Shown: positions 1 through 10,062, counted from the stretch's first letter. The stretch is DNA of 64,000 nt from Oscillospiraceae bacterium (GCA_021771635.1 JAETOQ010000001.1:62001-126000); one strand, 5' to 3'. Program-made: numbers and translations. Notes: generated from the sequence alone by a model not told the origin.

Positions 1-388
1 GGCCATCCATGATGACATTGTGGGTGCGGGCCAGCTCCCGCTGCATCTCCAGCAGAAACGCCCGCACGCTGGGATGGGCGGAGACGGCGGATGCACAGAG
101 GGAGATCTCCGGCAGGCGGATCTCCTTCGTCACGTCCTGGCCGTTGAGCAGCATGTGCTGAAGGCCGTCCTCTCCATAGGTCAGACCCACATGGATCTGG
201 GGCAGCTCGGCTTTTACCGCTGGTTCGTCCTTGGGATCGATGCCCTTTCGGTGGGCATAGCAGCCGATGGTGCGGTAAATGGCGCCGGTGTCTACATATA
301 AATATCCCAGCTTCGCGGCCGCGCTGCGGGCCAGGGTGCTCTTCCCGGCGCCGGATGGGCCGTCGATGGCGATACTGATCGGTTTCAT
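1..388 (-). CDS. cmk: cytidylate kinase (partial, runs off left edge)
   Basis: minus-strand translation MKPISIAIDGPSGAGKSTLARSAAAKLGYLYVDTGAIYRT, the CMP kinase P-loop signature. Confidence 0.93.
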   Translation of the reverse strand, partial: MKPISIAIDGPSGAGKSTLARSAAAKLGYLYVDTGAIYRTIGCYAHRKGIDPKDEPAVKAELPQIHVGLTYGEDGLQHMLLNGQDVTKEIRLPEISLCASAVSAHPSVRAFLLEMQRELARTHNVIMDG

Positions 389-404
389 AAGGTCCTCTCT
401 CCTG

Positions 405-1649
405 TCACAGTTCTTCTCGCGCCGCCGTGATCCCGGCGGTCCGCCCGGTCGCCCAGGCGATCTGCAGGTTGAATCCGCCGGTGTAGGCATCTACATCGAT
501 CAGTTCACCCGCAAAGTATAATCCCTTTACAAGCTTTGACTCCATAGTAGTTGGGTTGATCTCTGCCACCTTGACGCCGCCGGAGGTCACAATGGCGTCG
601 GACACCGGGCAGGGCGCTGATATCTCCACGGAAAAATGCTTCAGCAGGTGCAGCAGATCCCGCCGCTGTTCCCGGGTGATCTCGTGGACCTTCCGGTGGG
701 ACGGAATGCCGCTTCCCGCCACGATGACAGGGATCAGCTTCTGGGGAAGCAGATCATCCAGCGCGTTGCAGAAATCGCTGTTGGCGTGCTTTTCAAAATC
801 CGAAAGCAGCCGTCTGTCCAGCGTCTGCTCGTCCAGGGCGGGCTTGAGGTCGATCTCCAAGCGGTAGGTCTTTTTGTCAAAGTGCCGCATATGGGCCGAG
901 GCGGACAGCACCAGCGGACCGCTGACGCCGAAGTGCGTGAACAGCAGTTCGCCGAAATCCGTATAGATCTTCTTATTGTTCTCAAAGACCGTCAGTCCAA
1001 TGTTCCGCAGGCTCAATCCCTGCAGCCGGACGCAGGGGCCTCCCTTTTCCAGCACGCCTTGCAGCGGCACCAGGGAACCCCGCAGAGGCGTCACCGTGTG
1101 CCCGGCCTCCGCCGCCATGCGGTGGCCCTCGCCGGTGGAGCCGGTGGCGGGATAGGAGACGCCGCCGGTGGCTAAAATCACCGCCTCCGCCGGGTAGCTC
1201 CGCCGCTCTCCCGCGACGCCTCCGACCATGCCGTCCACGATGTCCAGAGACAGCGCCCGGTCCCGGACCAGCGTCACTTTCAGAGCTTTCAGCCGCCGCT
1301 CCAGGGCGGCGCTGATGTCGAAGGCACGGTCGGACACGGGGAACACCCGGTTCCCCCGCTCCGTTTTCAGCGGCACGCCCAGACGCTCAAAAAACGCCAT
1401 GGCGTCCCGGCCGTCAAAGCGGGAAAAGGCGCTGTAAAGGAATTTTCCATTCCGGGGCGTATTAGCAAGCAGCGTCTCCAGATCCGCGTTGTTGGTCACA
1501 TTGCACCGGCCCTTGCCGGTGATATTCAATTTTTTCCCCAGCCGTTCATTCGGCTCCAGCAGAGTGACAGACGCCCCCTGCTCCGCCGCGCAGATAGCTG
1601 CCATCATGCCGGCGGCCCCGCCGCCGACCACCACGATCCGTTTACTCAT
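405..1649 (-). CDS. NAD(P)/FAD-dependent oxidoreductase, HI0933/BaiN-like family
   Basis: MSKRIVVVGGGAAGMMAAICAAEQG Rossmann motif; NITGKGRCNVTN and GLYFAGELIDVDAYTGGFNLQIAWATG are typical of the family. Confidence 0.92.
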   Translation of the reverse strand: MSKRIVVVGGGAAGMMAAICAAEQGASVTLLEPNERLGKKLNITGKGRCNVTNNADLETLLANTPRNGKFLYSAFSRFDGRDAMAFFERLGVPLKTERGNRVFPVSDRAFDISAALERRLKALKVTLVRDRALSLDIVDGMVGGVAGERRSYPAEAVILATGGVSYPATGSTGEGHRMAAEAGHTVTPLRGSLVPLQGVLEKGGPCVRLQGLSLRNIGLTVFENNKKIYTDFGELLFTHFGVSGPLVLSASAHMRHFDKKTYRLEIDLKPALDEQTLDRRLLSDFEKHANSDFCNALDDLLPQKLIPVIVAGSGIPSHRKVHEITREQRRDLLHLLKHFSVEISAPCPVSDAIVTSGGVKVAEINPTTMESKLVKGLYFAGELIDVDAYTGGFNLQIAWATGRTAGITAAREEL

Positions 1650-2508
1650 CATCCATCTTCCCAAATACGCCGAATTCGTTCCAGATGCCCTCCAGCTCCG
1701 CAAAGGTGGCGGACACATCCGTCCCCATCCGGCAGGCCAGCGCCACCAGCAGGGCGTTGATCAGGGACAGGGGCGCCACCATGGAGTCCACAAAGGAGAT
1801 CATCTCGCAGGGCGCCAGCAGCGCCGCGTCGGACATCTGATAGACCGGAGACAGCTCGTTGTCCGTGATGGCCACGATGGTGGCCCCGCGGCCCTGGGCA
1901 AATTTCACCGTGTTCATGGTGACCTTGGAATACCTGGGAAAGCTGATGGCGATCATCACATCACCGGGCCCGATGCGGAAGAGCTGCTCCAGGATCTCTC
2001 CGGCGGCGGTGGTCTGCACCAGTGTCACATTCTCAGACAGCAGATGCAGGTAAAAGTTCAGATAGCCCGCCACAAAAGTGGAGGAACGGGCGCCCAGGAT
2101 ATAGATGTGCCGTGCGCTCTGGATGCGGTCCACCACCTTGTCGAACTCCTGGCGGTCCGCTCCGCTGACCACTTCCCGCAGCTTTTCAATGTCCGACTGC
2201 AGGACCGCCCCCAGAATGTCCTGGCCCGCAAACATGTCCCCCGCCGCCTGGATGCGCTGGGTGGAGGTCAAACGGCTGCGGATCATCTCCTGCAAGGCCC
2301 TCTGCATGCTGGGATATCCGTCGTAGCCCAGTTCCGATGCAAATCGCACCACCGTGGACTCGCTGACACCTGCCAGTTTGCCCAGCTTGCTGGCGGTCAT
2401 GAATGCCGCCTTGTCGTAGTTCTCCAGGATATATCCAGCGATCCGCTTCTGTCCCTTGGAGAAGCTGTCCATATTGCGCTCAATGGTATGTAAAATGCTT
2501 TTCGCCAT
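1642..2508 (-). CDS. MurR/RpiR family transcriptional regulator (HTH + SIS domain)
   Basis: N-terminal HTH (ASKLGKLAGVSESTVVRFASELGYDGYPSMQRAL) and SIS-like C-terminus. Confidence 0.9.
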   Translation of the reverse strand: MAKSILHTIERNMDSFSKGQKRIAGYILENYDKAAFMTASKLGKLAGVSESTVVRFASELGYDGYPSMQRALQEMIRSRLTSTQRIQAAGDMFAGQDILGAVLQSDIEKLREVVSGADRQEFDKVVDRIQSARHIYILGARSSTFVAGYLNFYLHLLSENVTLVQTTAAGEILEQLFRIGPGDVMIAISFPRYSKVTMNTVKFAQGRGATIVAITDNELSPVYQMSDAALLAPCEMISFVDSMVAPLSLINALLVALACRMGTDVSATFAELEGIWNEFGVFGKMDDE

Positions 2509-2638
2509 ATGCCTTTCCTCCGCGTTTCCGGCCCCTTTGGGCCCACCGCGCCCGGTGCGTTATCCTGCCGTATTGTATCACAAATCCCACCGGATTCAAA
2601 TGGTTTTTGCAGGATTTTTTCCGGAACTTGCAAAAAAA

Positions 2639-2658
2639 CACGGAACTAACGTTCCGTG
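2639..2658 (-). terminator. Rho-independent terminator downstream of the pseudouridine synthase
   Basis: CACGGAACtaacGTTCCGTG followed by a T-run on the minus strand. Confidence 0.75.
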
Positions 2659-2736
2659 CTTCAGCTTGCTGAAAACTACCGTGTAAAAGGACAGACTATC
2701 GGTTATGCGGCGTCCCCGGTCTGTCTCACGTCTTTT

Positions 2737-3444
2737 TCATGCCTCTCTTAGAGCCTTGATCTCTTCCGCCGTTAAATACCGCCACGTTCCCGGCACCAGG
2801 TCCCCCAGCTCCAGGCTGTGCTCCCGCACCCGGCGCAGGCGCTTCACCGTCAGGCCGCAGGCGGCGCACATCCGACGGATCTGCCGGTTCTTCCCCTCGT
2901 GGATGGTGACAGCCAGCTCCGCCGTCCGGTGGGTCTGTCGCAGGACCTCCACATGGGCGGGCCGGATAGGCTCTCCCCCCAGATCTGTGACGGCAGACAG
3001 CCGCTCCGCCGCGCCTGTCACCGGCCCATAGACAGAGACGTGATAGGTCTTGGACACCTCATGGCTGGGATGCAGCAACTGCTGTGTCAGTTCCCCGTCG
3101 TTGGTCATCAGCAGCAGGCCCTCGGAGTCCAGATCCAGCCGCCCCACGGGATACACCCGGACGCCGCAGTCCGCCACCAGGTCCGCCGCCGTCCGGCGTC
3201 CCTTTTCATCGGACAGCGTGGTCACATAGCCCCGGGGCTTGTTCAGCATCAGATAGACAGGCTCCGCCCTGGATACCAGCGGTCTGCCATCCACACAGAT
3301 CTCATCCCGGTCCGGATCGGCCCGCTGGCCCAGCTCCGCCGGAACGCCGTTGACCGTCACCCGTCCGGCGGTGATGTACCCCTCCGCCGCCCGACGGGAG
3401 CATATCCCAGCAGCGGAGAGCAGTTTTTGCAGTCTTTCTTCCAT
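2737..3444 (-). CDS. RsuA/RluB-type pseudouridine synthase
   Basis: S4 domain MEERLQKLLSAAGICSRRAAEGYI; catalytic VYPVGRLDLDSEGLLLMTNDGEL. Confidence 0.92.
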   Translation of the reverse strand: MEERLQKLLSAAGICSRRAAEGYITAGRVTVNGVPAELGQRADPDRDEICVDGRPLVSRAEPVYLMLNKPRGYVTTLSDEKGRRTAADLVADCGVRVYPVGRLDLDSEGLLLMTNDGELTQQLLHPSHEVSKTYHVSVYGPVTGAAERLSAVTDLGGEPIRPAHVEVLRQTHRTAELAVTIHEGKNRQIRRMCAACGLTVKRLRRVREHSLELGDLVPGTWRYLTAEEIKALREA

Positions 3445-3455
3445 CGAATCGTTCC

Positions 3456-4556
3456 TTATGCCGGCAAACCCAGCTTCAGTGTACTCAGAGCGGATTCCAG
3501 CTTCGGCGGCACAGTCTCCCCGCACAGCAGGTCCACCCGCCCCACCTCAACGCCGTCCAGGGTGAACACGGCCTGTCCCACATTTGTCCCGGCGGCTACC
3601 GGGGCTGTCAGAGGGCCATCCAGTTCCACGCGCGTCTCCAGACGTTCCCCCTCGGCCACCGGCCACGCGAAGCTCTCCGCCGCCACCAGCGGCACCGTGC
3701 TTCGCAGGCCGCCCTGCACACCGGCCTGTCCGACCGGCTTTCCCAGCACCGCCGCCCGCTGGGCGGGATAGGCGGAAAAGCCGTATTCATACAGCGCTTG
3801 GTGGTCCGCCCAGTCGTTGCCGTCCTGGAGCGTCACCGCCACCAGCCGCTGTCCATTCCGCTCCCCGCAGCTGACCAGTGTCCGCCCCGCCGCCCGGGTA
3901 TAGCCCGTTTTCAGGCCGATGCAGCCATCCATGTAGGCCAGGAGCTTGTTGTGGTTGGTCATGGTGCGTCCGCCGATGGTCACGCTGCGGGTGGAGGCGA
4001 TGCGCACCAGCGTCTCATTCTCCACCGCCGCGCAGGCCAGCCGCGCCATGTCCCGGGCGGTGGAATAGTGGTCCTCATGGTCCAGGCCGTTGGGGTTGGC
4101 AAAAGAGGAGTGCTCCATCCCCAGCTCCTGGGCCGTCTTGTTCATCAGTTTCACGAATCCGGCCTGACTGCCGCCCACCGCGTCCGCGATGGCCACGGCG
4201 GCGTCGTTGCCGGAGCAGAGCAGCAGACCGTAGAGCAGCGTCTCCAGCGTCAGCTGCTCGCCCTCTTTCAGGTACATGGAGGAGCCCTCCGTCAGCGTGG
4301 CCTCCCGCTTCACCGTGACCACGGCGTCCAGGTCGCCCTCCCGGATCGCCACCAGTGCCGTCAGGATCTTGGTGGTGCTGGCGATCAGCATCTTCGCGTC
4401 GGCGTTCTGCTCATACAGCACCCGTCCGCTGTCCACATCCACCAAAATCGCTGATGCGGCGGAGGTCCCCACCGCGTGAGCCTGGCAAGGAACTATACTA
4501 AACAGCACTAGAAAGGCCGCCAAACAGCAGCCAAACCGTCTTGGCAAAACCATCAC
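3456..4556 (-). CDS. D-alanyl-D-alanine carboxypeptidase (DacF/DacB-like)
   Basis: signal peptide, SxxK (IASTTKILTAL), SGN (CSGNDAAVAIAD), KTG (LKTGYTRAAGRTLV). Confidence 0.92.
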   Translation of the reverse strand: MMVLPRRFGCCLAAFLVLFSIVPCQAHAVGTSAASAILVDVDSGRVLYEQNADAKMLIASTTKILTALVAIREGDLDAVVTVKREATLTEGSSMYLKEGEQLTLETLLYGLLLCSGNDAAVAIADAVGGSQAGFVKLMNKTAQELGMEHSSFANPNGLDHEDHYSTARDMARLACAAVENETLVRIASTRSVTIGGRTMTNHNKLLAYMDGCIGLKTGYTRAAGRTLVSCGERNGQRLVAVTLQDGNDWADHQALYEYGFSAYPAQRAAVLGKPVGQAGVQGGLRSTVPLVAAESFAWPVAEGERLETRVELDGPLTAPVAAGTNVGQAVFTLDGVEVGRVDLLCGETVPPKLESALSTLKLGLPA

Positions 4557-4589
4557 CTCATTTTTTGCAGTGATGGTAGTATACCCCTA

Positions 4590-4997
4590 TCAGTCGGTTT
4601 CTTTTGCTTCCTTCTTGTCGAAATATTTTTCCACCTTATCCATGATATCGGGAACCATCTCCACCACGCGGTCCAGCGTGGACACAGGCGGCACCGCCAC
4701 GGGCAGGACGCGGGTGGCGCCGTCCTTGATGACCAGGAACGCCACCGGATCGATCTTTACGCCAGCGCCGCTGCCGCCGCCGAAGTTCTCTTTGGGAGCC
4801 TTTCCGTAGTCCCCGCCGCCGCTGCCGAAGCCGAAGCTGACCTTGGAGATGGGGATCAGCGTCACACCGTCAGGGGTGGTGATGGGCTGTCCCACGATGG
4901 TGTTGGTGTCCACCATCTCGTGGATCTTCTCCATCGTAGAGCGCATCAGGTCGGTCAACGGGCTTTTCTTCTCCATCGTGTTATCCATTCTGCTCAT
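4590..4997 (-). CDS. GerW family sporulation protein (YtfJ-like)
   Basis: VGQPITTPDGVTLIPISKVSFGFGSGGGDYG is characteristic of YtfJ/GerW. Confidence 0.9.
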   Translation of the reverse strand: MSRMDNTMEKKSPLTDLMRSTMEKIHEMVDTNTIVGQPITTPDGVTLIPISKVSFGFGSGGGDYGKAPKENFGGGSGAGVKIDPVAFLVIKDGATRVLPVAVPPVSTLDRVVEMVPDIMDKVEKYFDKKEAKETD

Positions 4998-5055
4998 CCT
5001 TTCTGATCCTGTTCCCTGCCGCTTCCAGTGAAACGGCCTGTTTCCTTAATGCATA

Positions 5056-5718
5056 TCATGAGGCTGCGGCTTCCGCCGGTTCAGTCTTTGGCTGCTGCTT
5101 ATGTTTTTTCTGAAAGCGAAGGAACCACCGCAGCGCCGGGATGCCCACGCCAAGTCCAACGGCCAGCAGCGTCCCAATCCGGATGGAGATCCCGACCTCG
5201 CCCTCCAGCACGGTCTCCCGTGTGTCAAAGTCGATGCCAATGTGGATGTACGGGTCCGGAATGACCAGCAGTTCTTCCAGCACCGGCATCGCCGTCCAGA
5301 CGCCGGCATGGAGATAGCCGTACTGTTCCGCCGCTGCCGCCGGGTCCTCGCTGCCGCCCAGCGTCATCCGCAGGTCCAAGGGCTGGATGCGGATGCCCCG
5401 CCGCGTGCGGGCCAGCGCCCTTTTCAAAGGCGGCGCCAGGGCGCGGACGGCATCTTTGATATCCGCCAGGGCGATCTTCAGCAGGGCCTTCTTCTGTTTA
5501 CCTGTCTCTGCCGCAGTTTTACCCTTTTTCGGCTTTTTAGGCGGCGTTTCCGCTTTTTCGCCTTTCTCTTTCGCAGGCAGGATCCGTATGTGGAAAGGAC
5601 CGATCCTGGCGTCCACGGAGGCGGCCTCCTTTTGAAGCACCGCATGGATCCCCACACGGGTCCGGCACACCAGCAGGATCAGCGCCGCCAGGATGCCCAA
5701 TATCCAAAGCCAGATCAA
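5056..5718 (-). CDS. DUF2953 domain-containing protein
   Basis: N-terminal TM, DUF2953-like body; adjacent to ytfJ and scpB as in many Clostridia. Confidence 0.7.
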   Translation of the reverse strand: MIWLWILGILAALILLVCRTRVGIHAVLQKEAASVDARIGPFHIRILPAKEKGEKAETPPKKPKKGKTAAETGKQKKALLKIALADIKDAVRALAPPLKRALARTRRGIRIQPLDLRMTLGGSEDPAAAAEQYGYLHAGVWTAMPVLEELLVIPDPYIHIGIDFDTRETVLEGEVGISIRIGTLLAVGLGVGIPALRWFLRFQKKHKQQPKTEPAEAAAS

Positions 5719-5811
5719 CGTTCCACCCCCTCACCATCGTGTCCGCTTCGCTGGAACCCGCCGGGGGCCCAGCTTCGTATCCCTTGCCTCCGCCTGGGGG
5801 CGAAAGCTGTT

Positions 5812-6447
5812 TTATGCCTCGGTTGGAAAATCCGCGGTCTCCGGCGTATCCGCTCCGGTGATCTCCGTCTCCTCCACAGGATCAATGATCTCCCCGTTTT
5901 CATTCAGGCGCATCTGCCCCTCGCCGCCCAGGTCTGGCATCTCCGGCAGATCCTCCAGGCTGGTCAGGTGGAAGGCCCGCAGGAACTGCTTTGTTGTCCG
6001 GTACAGATGGGGCCGCCCCGGCACCTGCAGGCGTCCGCATTCCTCAATGAGCTTCCGCTCCTGCAGAAGTCCCATGGTATACGCGCTGTCCACGCCCCGG
6101 ATCTGGTCCACAAAGGCCCGGGTGGTGGGCTGGTAATAGGCGATGATGGTCAGGACCTCCAGCGCCGGCTGGCTCAGCTTGGCGGGCTTTCGGATCTCAA
6201 AGGCCCTGCGGATCACATCGGCATAGTCCGGCGCGGAGCAGAGCTGCCAGCTGTCCTCAATGTGCAGCAGGCGGATGCCCCGGCGCTCATAGGCGTAGTA
6301 GTCCATCAGCTTCTGGAGCACCTGCTCCACGGTGGGCCGGTCCATCTCCAGGGCCACGCAGATGCGGTCCACATTCACCGGCTCGCCGGACGCAAATAAG
6401 ATGCCCTCAATGGCGGATTCTATTTCTCTCATCTCCATGGTTTCCAT
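5812..6447 (-). CDS. scpB: SMC-Scp complex subunit ScpB
   Basis: ESAIEGILFASGEPV... LSQPALEVLTIIAYYQPTTRAFVDQIRGVDS. Confidence 0.95.
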   Translation of the reverse strand: METMEMREIESAIEGILFASGEPVNVDRICVALEMDRPTVEQVLQKLMDYYAYERRGIRLLHIEDSWQLCSAPDYADVIRRAFEIRKPAKLSQPALEVLTIIAYYQPTTRAFVDQIRGVDSAYTMGLLQERKLIEECGRLQVPGRPHLYRTTKQFLRAFHLTSLEDLPEMPDLGGEGQMRLNENGEIIDPVEETEITGADTPETADFPTEA

Positions 6448-6466
6448 GGCCGGTCTCTCCTTATAT

Positions 6467-7252
6467 TTACAGCAATGTCAAATGATCCGGCAGCTCCCGA
6501 TCCTGGCGGACGGTGCAGTCTGTCTCGGAGCCGGCCAGATGCAGCACGCGGGCACGGCACAGCTCCAGCACCGCCAGAAAGGTGGCCACCACCTCGCTGC
6601 GGCTGCGGTTGCCCCGGAACAACAGGCGGAACCGGGTAATGCCATGCTCCTTCAGCTGGCGGATGATCTCCCGTGCCTTGCTCTCCACGGGGTACGGCTC
6701 GTACTGGGCGATCTCCTGAAACGCGGTCCTGGGCGGCGGCAGCGTCCGTTCCGCCCGGTTCCGGATCTCCGCCATGGCGAGGATCAGGTCCGCCTTTTCC
6801 TGGCTGTATTCATAGATCTTGCCCCGCTCCATGGGCTCCGGGTTTCGGGTGATGATATTCCGCCCAAATTCCCCCATGGGGCCCAGCTTGACCGTCAGTG
6901 CCTTGATCCGGGCGTAGTTCTCGTTCCGGCGGCGCTCCTCCAGAGACTGGATCAGGGCGTCCATCTCGCTCTGGGCCTCCTCGTCCTCAATGGACAGCAG
7001 CATCCGCGTCTTGATGTAGACCAGATGGGACGCCATGGTGACGAACTCGCTGGCGACCTCCAGATCCATCTTCTGCCGCTGCTCCAGCCAGGTGATGTAC
7101 TGGTCGCAGATCAGAGAGATGGAGATGTCCTGGATCTCCATCTTATTCTTGCCCAGCAGGAAGAGGATTAGGTCCAGCGGACCCTCAAAGTCCTGCATCT
7201 CCTCCGATCTGGAGCGGACGACTTTTTCCAATTTGTAGACAGGATTTTCCAA
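6467..7252 (-). CDS. scpA: segregation and condensation protein ScpA
   Basis: FEGPLDLILFLLGKNKMEIQDISISLICDQYITWL. Confidence 0.95.
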   Translation of the reverse strand: MENPVYKLEKVVRSRSEEMQDFEGPLDLILFLLGKNKMEIQDISISLICDQYITWLEQRQKMDLEVASEFVTMASHLVYIKTRMLLSIEDEEAQSEMDALIQSLEERRRNENYARIKALTVKLGPMGEFGRNIITRNPEPMERGKIYEYSQEKADLILAMAEIRNRAERTLPPPRTAFQEIAQYEPYPVESKAREIIRQLKEHGITRFRLLFRGNRSRSEVVATFLAVLELCRARVLHLAGSETDCTVRQDRELPDHLTLL

Positions 7253-7293
7253 AAGAACACCTCAATCCGTCAAGTCGAAAAAGTGCCCTGTTT

Positions 7294-7956
7294 TCAATGG
7301 AAAAACAGGGTGAAAAAGGCCTGATACACCCCAAAGATCAAGTCGCTGATCAAATTGCCGCCGATGTCGGCAAAGGACAGCGCCAAAAGCACCAGGATCC
7401 CGTACCGCTCATAGCGCATCAGCTGCATGTAGGCCCGGTCCGGCAGAAAGACCGCCAGCACCTTGGAGCCGTCCAAAGGCGGGATGGGGATCAGGTTGAA
7501 CAGCCCCAGTCCGATGGACAGCGGCGCCAGAGAATACAGGCAAAAGCCAAAAAGCACGTCCCAGGCCTGGCTGTACGGTGCGTAAAGGTAAATCACTTTA
7601 GCAATAAGCATTGCCAGCAGCGCCAGCAGAAAGTTGGAGGCCGGCCCCGCCAGAGCGGTGAGGGCCATCCCCTGCTTGGGCTTTTTGAAATACCGGGGAT
7701 CCACCGGCACCGGCTTGGCCCAGCCGAACCCCACCGCGAACATCATGGCAAGGCCGAACCAGTCGATGTGGCGCAGAGGGTTCAGAGACAGCCTGTGCAT
7801 GGATTTGGCCGTTGTGTCTCCCAGTGCATAGGCCGCCAGACCATGGCAGGTCTCATGGACCGTCAGGCACAAAAAAATGGCGGCTACCCGCAGGGCGGCA
7901 TCCTCCATGGAGCCAAGGTCCAGGGCACGGAACAGTTCTTGCAGATAATGCAGCAT
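7294..7956 (-). CDS. site-2 protease family (M50) membrane protein
   Basis: HETCHGLAAYALGD (HExxH-like), NLIPIPPLDGSKVL. Confidence 0.9.
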   Translation of the reverse strand: MLHYLQELFRALDLGSMEDAALRVAAIFLCLTVHETCHGLAAYALGDTTAKSMHRLSLNPLRHIDWFGLAMMFAVGFGWAKPVPVDPRYFKKPKQGMALTALAGPASNFLLALLAMLIAKVIYLYAPYSQAWDVLFGFCLYSLAPLSIGLGLFNLIPIPPLDGSKVLAVFLPDRAYMQLMRYERYGILVLLALSFADIGGNLISDLIFGVYQAFFTLFFH

Positions 7957-7971
7957 AGCTCTCTCCAGTCA

Positions 7972-8285
7972 TACCCTCGGTGTACAAAGGGCAATACGGT
8001 TTTTCAGGGCATCTTGGGCGGTTGACTTGCGTTGTTTTTGTTGCCGGGCGTCAGCCCGGCTGCCTCAAAAGCCTTGCCAACCACCAAATCTGCTCTTGAA
8101 AAACTCCGAAGGACCTGCCAGCGAGAAAAAATCGGCGCTGGCAAGGATGAGGACGCAGGTGGGCTGGATTCCCACAGAATCTCCCGAGGCCCGTTCCTTT
8201 GGGCCGAGGGTGGCACCCACCAATGACACCGCCAGCGTTGGCTTTAGCCGCTGGCAGGCGTGTTGCCCTTTGTACACCGAGGGTA
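7972..8285. repeat. 314-bp non-coding element with 27-bp terminal inverted repeats and internal hairpins
   Basis: left TACCCTCGGTGTACAAAGGGCAATACG and right CGTGTTGCCCTTTGTACACCGAGGGTA are reverse complements with one mismatch. Confidence 0.85.
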
Positions 8286-8718
8286 ATGCCCAAAATGCAG
8301 AATTATTATACCAAACCGCAGCAAAAAACACAAGGGAAATCCAAAATCTCCCCCTGTGTGCGCATAAAACTTCATGCGCGGCACGCGCACCGCGAAAAAA
8401 GCAAAAGCTGCTGCGCGGGAAGCTGCTGTACAGCATGTTCGGCCGTCCCGAAGGAGCGGAGAAATGGCACATCATATTAGACTTCATGAAAAAGTAGACG
8501 AAGTCTCCCCGCAAGGGGGATGCGATATTCGTAAGGCGCTGAAGCGCCAACGACTATCCAATGCTTTTTATAGCGCCGAAGGCGCGTTGAAGTCTTATGA
8601 GACGGCATTTGTGCCTGTGGCACAAATGGGCGCGCTTAGCGACGCCTTCTTCCGCAGAAAATATCTATTTTCTGTGGAAGAATCGTATCACATGATCAGT
8701 TGTGCTTTGCATAGCAAA

Positions 8719-8746
8719 AAAGGAACCGCCCTGCGGCGGTTCCTTT
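8719..8746 (-). terminator. terminator of infC-rpmI-rplT
   Basis: AAAGGAACCGCCgcagGGCGGTTCCTTTTTT on the minus strand. Confidence 0.9.
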
Positions 8747-8760
8747 CAAACTTGCGAAAA

Positions 8761-9111
8761 TCAGGCCTTCTTGGCGATCTCGGTCAGCTGGGTGAAGGCG
8801 GCGGCGTCATTGACAGCCAGCTCGGCCAGCATCTTGCGGTTGATCTCAATGCCGGCGACCTTCAGGCCGTGCATGAAGGTGGAGTAGTTCATGCCGTTCA
8901 GCTTGCAGGCGGCGGAGATCCGGGTGATCCACAGGGAGCGGAAGTCACGCTTCTTCAGCCGGCGGCCAGTGTAAGCGTAGGTCAGGGACTTCATCACCGC
9001 CTGGTTGGCAACGCGGAAATGCTTGGACTTGGAACCCCAGTAGCCCTTGGCCATCTTCAGTGTCTTATTTCTTCTCTTGCGCGTCATCATCGCGCCTTTG
9101 ACTCTAGCCAT
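8761..9111 (-). CDS. rplT: 50S ribosomal protein L20
   Basis: [35 protein letters not shown]. Confidence 0.98.
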   Translation of the reverse strand: MARVKGAMMTRKRRNKTLKMAKGYWGSKSKHFRVANQAVMKSLTYAYTGRRLKKRDFRSLWITRISAACKLNGMNYSTFMHGLKVAGIEINRKMLAELAVNDAAAFTQLTEIAKKA

Positions 9112-9145
9112 TTGTTAAAACCTCCTATTTGAAACGTCTCGTATC

Positions 9146-9343
9146 TTACTTGTAGGGGATCATCTTGCGGATCGCGTCCACATTGGTGGCGTCCGCATAG
9201 CCGCCCGTGCGCAGACGACGAGTACGCTTGGTATCCTTCTTGGTCAGGATATGGCTCTTGAAAGCCTTGGCGCGCTTGACCTTGCCGGTCTTGGTCAGGT
9301 TGAATCTCTTTTTTGCACCGCTATGGGTCTTCAGCTTAGGCAT
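9146..9343 (-). CDS. rpmI: 50S ribosomal protein L35
   Basis: [36 protein letters not shown]. Confidence 0.98.
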   Translation of the reverse strand: MPKLKTHSGAKKRFNLTKTGKVKRAKAFKSHILTKKDTKRTRRLRTGGYADATNVDAIRKMIPYK

Positions 9344-9382
9344 AGTAGTAGCTCCTTCCGTGTATTTGAAAATCTTGATAAC

Positions 9383-9901
9383 TTACTTTCCAGTCCTGGG
9401 AGACAGGAAGATGGACATCATCCGTCCCTCCAGCTTGGCGGGTTTGTCCAGGTTGGCGGCTTCGGCGCACTGTTCAGCGAAACGGTCCAGCAGCTCCTTG
9501 CCGATGTCGGTGTGAGCCATCTCACGGCCGCGGAAGCGGACGGAGACCTTGACGCGGTTGCCGTCGGCGATGAACTTCTGGGCGTTTTTCAGCTTCGTGT
9601 TGAAGTCTCCGATGTCGATGCCCGGGGACATCCGGATCTCCTTGATCTCGACCACATGCTGGTTCTTTCTGGCTTCCTTTTCCTTTTTGCTCTGCTCGAA
9701 CCGGAATTTGCCGTAATTCATCAGCTTGCAGACCGGCGGAACGGCCTGGGGCGAGATCTTGACCAGGTCCAGGCCCTGCTCATCGGCGATCTTCAGGGCC
9801 TCCGCAGGGGCCATGATGCCGAGCTGCTCGCCTCCGGAACCGATCAAACGAATCTCCTTGTCGCGGATCTCCTCATTCAGTTCATGCACTTGCTTACTAA
9901 T
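9383..9901 (-). CDS. infC: translation initiation factor IF-3, probably AUU start
   Basis: (M)SKQVHELNEEIRDKEIRLIGSGGEQLGIM; GGAGG SD is placed for the ATT at 9901-9899. Confidence 0.93.
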   Translation of the reverse strand: MSKQVHELNEEIRDKEIRLIGSGGEQLGIMAPAEALKIADEQGLDLVKISPQAVPPVCKLMNYGKFRFEQSKKEKEARKNQHVVEIKEIRMSPGIDIGDFNTKLKNAQKFIADGNRVKVSVRFRGREMAHTDIGKELLDRFAEQCAEAANLDKPAKLEGRMMSIFLSPRTGK

Positions 9902-9921
9902 GGTCGAAGCACCTCCATTCA

Positions 9922-10062
9922 TAAAATCACAAAACGCGGACACCACACAATGGCATCCGCGCGACAACAAACTGCTCCACGGCAGTCTGGGGTACAACGT
10001 TGTTGACCTCTTTGCCCATTGGCTGGAGGTGAGGCGGATGCAGTCAGCCTTCTTCGTTTTGC
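9922..10062 (-). promoter_or_regulatory. infC leader, candidate L20-type autoregulatory attenuator, with upstream promoter
   Basis: ~140-nt leader upstream of infC-rpmI-rplT with a terminator-like hairpin GCGGATGCCA-ttgtg-TGGTGTCCGC-GTTTT; promoter TTGACA-17 nt-TATACT at 10069-10097. Confidence 0.65.

Noticed and set aside
8374-9132. 252-aa plus-strand ORF upstream of and through rplT
   Set aside because: Runs through the rplT terminator and antisense to rplT; the upstream part is a hairpin-rich non-coding region.
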